From Stomoxys calcitrans (Eukaryota > Arthropoda > Insecta > Diptera > Muscidae), in the NCBI RefSeq assembly GCF_963082655.1, contig NC_081553.1, positions 124,330,578 to 124,394,577 of the forward strand: a DNA stretch of 64,000 nucleotides, read 5' to 3'. The notes beneath the pieces were generated by a model. That model saw only the letters and a program-made list of their open reading frames with translations, did no database searches and had not been told where the DNA came from. The position numbers and the translations under genes are program-made. Shown one piece after another: positions 56,091 to 64,000 of this stretch (its first letter is position 1; each line of letters begins with the position of its first letter).

Positions 56091-57757
56091 AAGTAAGAGC
56101 GTGCTAAGTTCGGCCGGGCCGAATCTTATATACCCTCCACCATGGTCGCATCTGTCGAGTTCTTTGCGCAGTATCTGTTTTTAGGCAAACAAAGTATAAT
56201 GAATAAGGACGGAGGAGTAGCTACATCAAGTTATAGTCCGATTCGGGGCTCAATAAGCGAAATCAGGAGATCGGTATATATGGGAGCTGTATCAAGCTGT
56301 AGATCGATTCTGACCATATTTCACACGTATGTTGAAAGCCATGAGAGGAGCCGTTGCACAAAATTTGTGCCAAATCGGATGAGAATAGCTCTCTCTAGAG
56401 GTTATGGACCGATAAGGACCATTACTTGCCACAGTTATTGGAAATCATAACAAAACACTATGTGAAAAATTTCATTCCAATCGGATAAGCATTGCGCACT
56501 CTAGAAGCTCAAGAAGTCAAGACCCAAGATCGGTTTATATGGCAGCTATATCAGGTTATGGACCGATTAGGACCATACTTGTCACTGTAATTGGATATCA
56601 TAACAAAACACTATGTGTAAAATTTCATTCCAATCGGATAAGCATTGCGCACTTTAGAGGCTCAAGAAGTCAAGACCCAAGATCGGTTTATATGGCAGCT
56701 ATATCAGGTTATGGACCGATTAGAACCATACTTGCCACAGTTATTGAATATCATAACAAAATACTTCGTGCAAAAATTTATTCATATCGGATAAGAATTG
56801 CGCCCTTACGAGGCTAAAGAAGTCAAGACCCAAGATCGGTTTATATGGCAGCTATACCAGGTTATGCACCGATTTCAACCATATTTAGGGCAGTTGTTCG
56901 AAGTGATATCTTAACACTATGTGCAAAATTTTAGTCAAATCGGACGAGAATTGTGCCCTCTATATAGGCTCAATAAGTCAAGACCCAAGATCGGTTTATA
57001 TGGCAGCTATACCAGGTTTGGACCGATTTGAACCATACTTAGAGCAGTTGTTGGAAGTGATATCTTAAAACTAAGTGCAAAATTTTAGTCACATCGGACG
57101 AGAATTGCGCCCTCTAGAGGCTCGAGAAGTCAAGACCCAAGATCGGTTTATATGGCAGCTATAACAGGTTATGGACCGATTTGAACCATACTTAGAGCAG
57201 TTGTTGGAAGTGTTATCTTAACACTATGTGCAAAATTTTAGTCAAATCGGACGAGAATTGTGCCCTCTATATAGGCTCAATAAGTCAAGACCCAAGATCG
57301 GTTTATATGGCAGCTATACCAGGTTTGAACCGATTTGAACCATACTTAGGGCAGTTGTTGGAAGTGATATCTCAACACTATGTGCAAAATTTCAGTCACA
57401 TCGGACGAGAATTGCGCCCTCTATATAGGATCAAGGAGTCAAGACCCAAGATCGGTTTATATGGCAGCTATATCAAAACAAGGACCGATTTGGCCCATTT
57501 ATAATCCCAGCCGACCTACACCAATAAGAAGAATTTGTGCAAAATGTCAAGCGGCTAGCTCTACTCCTTCAAAAGTTAGGGTGCTTTCGACAGACAAACG
57601 GACGGACAGACGGACGGACGGACATGGCTAGTTCGACTTAAAATGTCACGACGATCAAGAATATATATACTTTATGGGGCCTTAGAGGAATATATTGATG
57701 AGTTACAAACAGAATGACGAAATTAGCATACCCCCATCCTATGGTGGAGGGTATAAA
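56091..57757 (+). mobile_element. Family A element, complete, plus orientation
   Basis: Start AACAAGTAAGAGCGTGCTAA, TTCGGCCGGGCCGAATC, TATACCCTCCACCATGG. End GCATACCCCCATCCTATGGT, GGAGGGTATAAAAG. About eight monomers; two adjacent blocks near 56840-57420 share the variant CTCTATATAGGCTCAATAAG, showing local pairwise amplification. The next copy begins 9 bp downstream in the same orientation. Confidence 0.75.
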
Positions 57758-57765
57758 AGAAAAAA

Positions 57766-58981
57766 ACAAGTAAACGAGCATAAAGTTCGGCTGGGCCGAA
57801 TGTTATATACCCTCCACCCTGGGTCGCATAAAAAAGTTCTTTGATGACTTTTTCAAATATACTGGATCTTTATCAAGTTATTGGAAAGATACCACGTTCA
57901 AAATTTTAGGCAAATCAGATAGTAATGGCGTCCTCCAGATTTTCAAGTCAAATTGGGCGATTGGTTTATATGGGAGCTATATCAAGTTATTAACCGATTT
58001 CAATCGTACAAACAAAACGTCGAAACAAAACTTAACAGATAAAATTATAATTGCGCCCTCTAGACGCTCACAAAGATTATAATTGCGCCCTCTAGATGCT
58101 CACAAAGTCAAATGAAGAGACCGGTTTATATGGGAGCTATATCGGGAATAGACCGATTTAAACCACACTTGGCACAAAAGTTGAAAGTCAAAAGATAAAT
58201 CACGTGCAAAATTGGTTAAGAATTGCGGTAAAAGTCTAATAACAGTTCCGTCCTCCAGAGTTTCATATGGCAGCTAAAACAGGCAATGGGCCGATTTAAA
58301 CAATACTTGGCAAAGATGTTGAAAGTGAAAACAGAACACCAGAACATGTGCAAAATTTCAGCCAGATCAGATAAGAACTGCGCCCTCTAGTGGTTTAATG
58401 TATCATATGGGGAGATTGGTCAATAAGGTATATGTATTAAAACAAGGATCAATTTGGTCCATTTACAATCCCAACTGACCTACACTAATAAGCACAGCTA
58501 TTGGAGGTTATACCACAACAACACGTGCGAAATAATAGTCAAATCGGAAAAGAACTGCGCCCTCTAAAAGCTCAAGAAGTCAAGACCCCAGATAGGTTTA
58601 TATGGCAGCTATATCAGTTTATGAACCGATTTGAACCATACTAAGCACAGTTGTTGGAAGTGATACCAAAACATCAAGACCCATGATCGGTTTATATGGC
58701 AGCTATGTAAAAACATAGACCGATTTGGCCCATTTACAATCCCAACCGACCTACACCAACAAAAAATGTTTGTGCAAAAATTTCCAGCGCCTAGCTTTAC
58801 TCTTTCGAAAGTTGGCGTCCTTTTGACAGACAGACGGACGGACGGACATTTGAATCATACTTAGCAAATGACATGACAATCAAGAATATATATACTTTAT
58901 GGGGTTTTAGACGCATATTTCGAGGTGTTACAAACAGAATGACGAAATAAGTATACCCCCATACAAAGGTTAAGGGTATAA
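57766..58981 (+). mobile_element. Family A element, plus orientation, head-to-tail with the previous copy
   Basis: Start AAACAAGTAAACGAGCATAA, TTCGGCTGGGCCGAATG, TATACCCTCCACCCTGG. End AGTATACCCCCATACAAAGG, TTAAGGGTATAAAAA. The monomers are more decayed than in the neighbour. A 29-bp segment (ATAATTGCGCCCTCTAGA...) is duplicated near 58045-58090. Confidence 0.65.
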
Positions 58982-58984
58982 AAA

Positions 58985-59640
58985 TTGAGAAAGTTGGGAA
59001 CACAACTTTGAGATAGTCGGCAGCATTATGGACCTCGGCATCGCCGTAACCGAAATGACTGACACCAGTTTTGAAAATAATAATACTGGCAAACAGGTGC
59101 TACTTTGGATTAAGTGAGTAGTTTAGAAACAAAGCCACCTCTTGGCAGACGAAGATTACACTATACAGGACACTGATAAAACCCATGTTGGAATATGGTT
59201 CTGAGGCATGGGTACTTGTGAAAGCAGATGAGGCAGTGCTTGGAGTATTTGAGTGAAAGATTCTTCGTAAAATATATGAACCAGTTTGCGTTAATGGAGC
59301 ATATAGGCGTTGTATGACCCACGAGCTGTATGAGCTGTGCGACGACTATAGCATAGTTACACGTATCAAAATACAACGGCTGCGTCGGCTAGGTCATGTT
59401 GTCAGAATGGATGAAGAAGCTCCAGCAAAGAAGTCTTTAAAGGCGACCATGATGGTACGAACGACCGGAACGACCAAGAGCGCGATGGAAAGATCAAGTG
59501 GTGGGAGTCACCTTGAAACTTGGTGTCAGAGATGTTATAAGGAGCGCAGGAGACCGAGGCGCTTGGAACGCTATTCAACGTCCGGCTTATGGAACAGATG
59601 TTAGGTGGGCCCTTTGATTAAGTTATCCCCTACCATTTTT
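58985..59640 (+). pseudogene. RTE-like LINE 3' part
   Basis: Frames give a decayed KVGNTTLR start, CYFGLS, KATSWQTKITLYRTLIKPML, EYGSEAWVLVKADEAVLGVF and KILRKIYEPVCVNGAYRRCM, then 59314-59604 with IVTRIKIQRLRRLGHVVRMD and EEAPAKKSLKA. The order parallels 6830-7190 and extends it: the LGHVVRMDE motif lost in that copy is present here. Frameshifts are present. Confidence 0.7.
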
Positions 59641-59879
59641 TGTTTGCGCTGCGGAATGCTCATTTATAGTTCGATTTCCAAAATTTCTTTATTTGTTGGA
59701 AAGTGCTTCTTCAACCCTATAAAACGGATTGTTTTCTGTTCCAAATATATCTAATTGTTGCGGAGATATACAACGTTCAAACGTATTTTTTCGATTTTCT
59801 ACCGAGGCTGACCTCGTATTTTAAAAGTTGTGAATCGAATTTTTATCTAAATATTTATTTCATGCGTAGTGTTTATACT
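59641..59879. other. Unassigned short stretch
   Basis: AT-rich DNA between two LINE fragments; nothing recognised. Confidence 0.4.
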
Positions 59880-61930
59880 CAAGCCCGGCAAGGCAAGTTA
59901 TGCGACAGAAAAGCCCTACAGACCCATAAACTTTACATCCTGTCTTCTCAAAACCATGGAACGTATTGTGGACACCATGATAAAGAGTATGACATCCAGC
60001 GAACTGCTCAAATACAAATAGCATGCCTATGTCATGGGAAGGTCGGTGGAGACTGCCCTTCACGAGGTTGTGCATAAAATAGAAGAATCCTTCGATGCCA
60101 AAACGTACACACTGGCGGTATACATTGACATCGAGGGGGCTTTTAACAATGTGCGGACCGACACACTAATCCAATCCTTACACCAGTACCGGGTGGACGC
60201 GGTCATTAGAGACTGGATAAACCATATGCTAAGGAACAGGTGGATAAATTGTGTGTCGCATGGCATAAATATAGGGGAGAAAGTGGCACAGCGCACGCCA
60301 CAGGGGGGCATTTTTTCGACACTTCTATGGGTGACCACCATAAATGACCTATTTATTACGGATGCTGACAGAGGAGGGATTTGAACCAGTCTGCTACGCA
60401 GACGATGTTATTATACTTCTAAGGGGTACGGATTCGAACGAGCTATGCAGAAGGGCCAAAAGGCTCTTGTATATGGCATATGACTGGGCTAGACTCAGAG
60501 GTCGCAATGTTAACCCAGAGAAGTCTTAAATTCTCAAGTAAGACGAAGGTTGGCCAATTTAACGCACCACGTTTTCTCTTACTTACGCCTCAGTAGTTTG
60601 GTGGACTGCTATGAAGAAAAAGTGCAATACAAAGACCATACAACAGGTTCAGAGTACATGTTATCTTGGCATAGGCGGAGCGATGAGGACCACGCCCACT
60701 AGGGCACTGGAGACTATTCTAGATATCCGACCTATTGACATTAAGTGTGAGGCAGCCACTGCGGCTATGAGACTTAAGGCGATGGGAGAATGGATTGAGG
60801 ATGGGAGCAGCTCATACCATCTCGGTATAATCGAGTCGACGATAGGAAATCTGGAAGGCAGGGAAGAGGTTTCCGATCGGATACCTGAGATGAACCTTGA
60901 AGTCGAGTGTGAGGCACTGCAGCCATTAGCATAGTCTTGGATTGACGGAACCCTAGTATTGCCATTAGGAAGATCATTTTACATGGATGGATCAAAGCTA
61001 GAGGACAGAATGGGTCTGGGGGTTTACATTGAGAACTCAGGGAGACTGACATGTGTTTTGGACTGCCTGACCGTAATACGGTCCTACAGGCGTAGATCCG
61101 GGCGATCACGGAATGCGGAAGTGGTGTGGTGCTAACGCGAGGACGTCGATTGTGAACATCTTTAACGACAGTAAAATTGCCATAAGGACAATAACAACCA
61201 GGACGGTAAGGTCACGAACAGTCTTGCAAAGTAGGAAGGAGATTAATGCCTTCTCTGAGGATGGCAAAATCCACATCGTTTGGGTGCCGGGCCATAATGG
61301 AGTAAGGGGAAATGAAAGGGCAGACGATTTAGCGGTGAAGGACAGAGGACTGCAGTCAATAAACCTGATTATCCCGAAGCCTTTCGGGTCGACGCAGACC
61401 GAGTGAAGAGAGTGGGCGACGAATGCGTATGCAACATTGTGGAACAGCGAAACGGTCAGTAGAACGGCGAAAATCCTATGGGGGGATCCAGATCGTGAAA
61501 AGACGAGGCTATTACTGAAAGGAAGCAAGAAGGAGGTCAGTATAGATATTGGTATCATAACGGGACATATGGGACTACGAGATCACTTATCTAAAATCGG
61601 TGCTGCAAGTGATAGCATGTGTAGGGCATGCGGAGGAAGATGATGAGATGTTGGAGCATTTCTTTTGCCATTGCCCGGCGTTCGCGTCCAAAAGATACCG
61701 GTACTTAGATGGAGACACAATATCAGACATGAATCAACTTAGAAGAGTAGTATTAAAAACAATTAAGGATTTTGTAAGTTGCACGGAATTCCTAACTTAA
61801 AATTTTCTTTTTAGAGGTTACTTTATAGCTTTTAGAGCGCACAACAAGTCGATTACTGGCTTAGGTGTATGTCCATAGTGGCATGGGACGGATTAATATA
61901 TGCACCCTCTTTTCAACCTAACCTAACCTA
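59880..61930 (+). pseudogene. R1/LOA-like LINE: RT, RNase H, C-terminal zinc motif, 3' UTR
   Basis: The 5'-truncated copy keeps most of its second ORF in several frames. RT: MGRSVETALHEVVHKIEESF (60034), LAVYIDIEGAFNNVRTDTLI, RTPQGGIFSTLLWV and VCYADDVIILLRGTDSNELC, with the catalytic YADD at ~60396-60410, and GRNVNPEKS. Then AMRTTPTRALETILDIRPID. RNase H: YMDGSKLEDRMGLGVYI (~60981), TSIVNIFNDSKIAIRTITTR, HIVWVPGHNGVRGNERADDL (~61275-61335). C-terminus: MCRACGG (61617-61637), then EHFFCHCPAF in the next frame, and a stop at 61798-61800. The 3' UTR ends in ACCTAACCTAACCTA near 61930 rather than poly(A). Frameshifts at ~60350, ~60530, ~61080 and ~61640 inactivate it. The clade is inferred from motifs. 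Confidence 0.8.
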
Positions 61931-62108
61931 TTTCGATAGCTTACAAAATTTACAACAAATTTTACCTATAATACTACAGTATCCGCCTCTGCAGTCAAAG
62001 TCCCCTTTACAGTATAATAAGCTAAATTGAAACAAAGACTCAAGACACAAGCCTATAAAAGATATCCCTCACACAAAAGAATGATTTTTGAGTATTTTAG
62101 AATTAAAA
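61931..62108. other. Unassigned short stretch
   Basis: Between the LINE 3' end and the next family A copy; nothing recognised. Confidence 0.4.
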
Positions 62109-62748
62109 AGCCTGACCAGGCCGAATTTTATATACCCTCCACCATGGATCGCATTTGTCAAGTTCTTTGGTCGATATCTCTTTAAAGGCAAACAAAGGAT
62201 AATGGATAAGAATTACTATGCTATTTGAGCTATACCAAGTTATGAACAGATTGGGCCACATTTGGTTTGGTTATAGAAGTCTAAAGTGGAATTCATTGGG
62301 CAAAATGTCAGCCAAATCGGATAAGAATTGCTCCCTAAAATGCCTCAAAAGATAAAATAGTGAGAACTGTTTATATGGGAGCATTATCAGGGTATAAACC
62401 GACATTGACTATACTTAGCGCAGTTGTTGGAAAGCAAAATTAAACACTTGGATGCAAAATTTCAGCCAAATAGGATAATTATTGCGCCCTCTAGAGGCTC
62501 AAGAAGTCGAGGTCCACGATCGGTTTATTAGGCAGCTATGTCAAAACATGTACCGATATAGCCCATTTACAATCCCACCCGATTCACAGTAATAGGAAGT
62601 ATTCGTGCAAAATTTCAACCGCCTAGCTTTGTTCCTTCGAAACTCAGCTTTTCGTCTGTTGGACGGACGGACGGCTCAATATTTCGATGTGTTACAAATG
62701 GAATGACGAAATTAGTATACCCCCATCTTGTGGTGGAGGGTATAAAAA
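62109..62748 (+). mobile_element. Family A element, short copy, plus orientation
   Basis: It opens with a reduced palindrome (CCTGACCAGGCCGAA) and TATACCCTCCACCATGG. It ends AGTATACCCCCATCTTGTGG, TGGAGGGTATAAAAA. Only about two and a half monomers are present, showing the variation in monomer number between copies. Confidence 0.7.
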
Positions 62749-62759
62749 TGGGACAAAAA

Positions 62760-63207
62760 ATGCGTTTTTGGCAGACCGAACAAATTTTTAGGTCCAAGGT
62801 GAACAACTTCTAAGGCCCTGAAACGCTGATATCAGTTCGTCTTTTGTTGCACCGTGTTTGTGAATGAAGGGAGCTGTTTCCTGCTTGTTGGTGAGCTGTT
62901 TTAATTGCTTTTTGTGAAAATAATTTTCAAGATTGCAAAACTCTTGACTGGAAGGGCAGCTGCTTTGAAAGAAAATAAATAAACATCAGCTGTGCTACTC
63001 TTTCAAACCTTTTTGTTGGACCTTGTCATCATTTCAACATATAATCGATTTAAGTGCCTGTTTCATCGATTGCTGAAACTCACAGTGCTGCCATTATACA
63101 TTTCCTAAAGTGGTGCATAGTTTTAGGCGGTTCATAAAATCTTCCGCCTTATCCCATTACGAACCATTTCTAATCCTCAATCCCCTTTACACTTTACTAT
63201 TTGCATC
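62760..63207 (+). other. 5' leader of a LINE (probable 5' UTR)
   Basis: The stretch begins just after the family A end and leads directly to the intact ORF1 at 63208. No other feature is recognised. The exact 5' end of the LINE is not defined. Confidence 0.45.
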
Positions 63208-64000
63208 ATGAGTGTCTCGCCAAAACCAAACAGCCGCAATGATGTGTTTGCTAAACCTATTGAGGCTGGTGCCGATGAACACGTATCTGGGGACGCCAGG
63301 GCACCCAAAAGAAATCGGGACAGCATTTTTCAACGATCCTTGGTTGGTAACATATCTAAAACGCCACGACTATCCGATTCACCTTTACGTATGATTCAAC
63401 TTCTTGATGATCGTTTCGAGAAACTCTGCAGCCGATTTGAAGATCGCATGAAATCCTTACTTCGGGAGTCTGAGAATCGCCTTCTAAACGAGCTAGATAA
63501 AAAGCTTTGCGAATTAAGGACAGAAATCGCAGACATTAATGATAGAGTTAATAAACTTGAATCTGCTGCTCTAGAAATTGATCTTCTGAAGGGTGAGATC
63601 AAAGAATTAAAACTTCAGGCCCTTAGACAAGAAAATGCCTCAGTTGCAGCGGATGTACGTATAAATGGGGTACCGTTTCACGAAAATGAAAATCTATTTA
63701 ACGTATTTGGGAAAATTTGTGCCAGCTGCAACATTCCTTCTCCCAAGCTCAAAACGATTCACCGTCTGAAGAATAGAAATAATACAAAAGAACGCAATTC
63801 ACCAGATGCCGTTATTATTGCCACGTTTATGTCTCCTTATGACAAAAATTTCTTCCTGAAGTCACTGTCTGCTTTCAGGAAAAAAAATGGCAATTCCCTT
63901 TTGCTCCGTTTATTAGGTCTCGACTCGGATCACAAATTTTACATAAACGAGAACCTATCGAACACCAACTACAGAATACTTCAGGATGCTGTATCGCTAA
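63208..64000 (+). CDS. LINE ORF1 protein (nucleic-acid-binding), runs off the window
   Basis: An open frame of 264 codons with no stop before the window ends. The start ATG at 63208 is preceded by the long leader. Residues ~60-145 are a heptad-rich, charged coiled coil (RFEDRMKSLLRESENRLLNE; ELRTEIADINDRVNKLES), expected to trimerise. From ~148 a domain opens with DVRINGVPFHENENLFNVFG and IHRLKNRN, the pattern of L1-ORF1/baculovirus-FP-type RNA-binding folds in the ORF1 of CR1/Jockey-like LINEs. The protein should bind the element RNA and form the retrotransposition particle. No frameshift is seen, unlike every other LINE in the window, so this may be a young, complete copy continuing to the right. 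No zinc knuckle is visible in this part. Family assignment is inferred. Confidence 0.7.
   Translation, partial: MSVSPKPNSRNDVFAKPIEAGADEHVSGDARAPKRNRDSIFQRSLVGNISKTPRLSDSPLRMIQLLDDRFEKLCSRFEDRMKSLLRESENRLLNELDKKLCELRTEIADINDRVNKLESAALEIDLLKGEIKELKLQALRQENASVAADVRINGVPFHENENLFNVFGKICASCNIPSPKLKTIHRLKNRNNTKERNSPDAVIIATFMSPYDKNFFLKSLSAFRKKNGNSLLLRLLGLDSDHKFYINENLSNTNYRILQDAVSL

Overview
This is a window of higher-fly (Diptera) nuclear DNA, most likely from a calyptrate or muscid-type fly. That placement is inferred from the dispersed-repeat families and LINE types; the species cannot be read from the sequence. The DNA is AT-rich and contains almost no recognisable host gene: nearly everything that can be named is a transposable element or its relic. 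Only three long reading frames look like functional proteins: a Transib transposase, the Pol of an LTR retrotransposon, and a LINE ORF1 that runs off the right edge.

The centrepiece is a nested insertion. A Gypsy-type LTR retrotransposon (21118-37978, minus strand, ATAG target duplication) has unusually long 2842-bp LTRs, a tRNA-Lys primer-binding site, a Gag with an N-terminal RING-H2 finger, a -1 frameshift heptamer and an intact 1155-residue Pol. Its left LTR is split by a complete Transib element (22422-27770). The Transib ends in CACAGTG, is flanked by the 5-bp duplication GGGCG, has 1431-bp terminal inverted repeats and carries an uninterrupted 680-residue RAG1-like transposase. Removing the Transib and one target copy gives 2842 bp, exactly the length of the other LTR. 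The retrotransposon itself had landed inside a small fold-back element, so three layers can be ordered in time.

Left flank (1-21117): DINE-1/Helentron-like repeats of families A and B, with internal monomers of about 170 bp; several decayed non-LTR retrotransposons (3385-4735, 5150-5845, 5993-9125 with a second LINE nested in it, 14050-14470); a mariner relic (17000-17640); a 232-bp TA-flanked MITE (18132-18363); and a recent perfect 425-bp tandem duplication (20048-20893).

Right flank (37983-64000): more A and B copies plus a third monomer family (45225-46035); a LINE reverse-transcriptase fragment (43860-44350); a mariner relic (50825-51305); a LINE endonuclease fragment split by an inverted LINE 3' end (51340-52850); tRNA-derived SINE pieces; a 98-bp Tigger-like MITE (54464-54561); an RTE-like tail; a LINE 3' half (59880-61930); and a LINE 5' end with intact ORF1 (63208-64000). 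Apparently unique stretches (2600-3384, 11601-14049, 39791-41107, 47430-48956, 54935-56085) look intronic or intergenic. One of them holds a candidate 67-bp exon (40114-40180).
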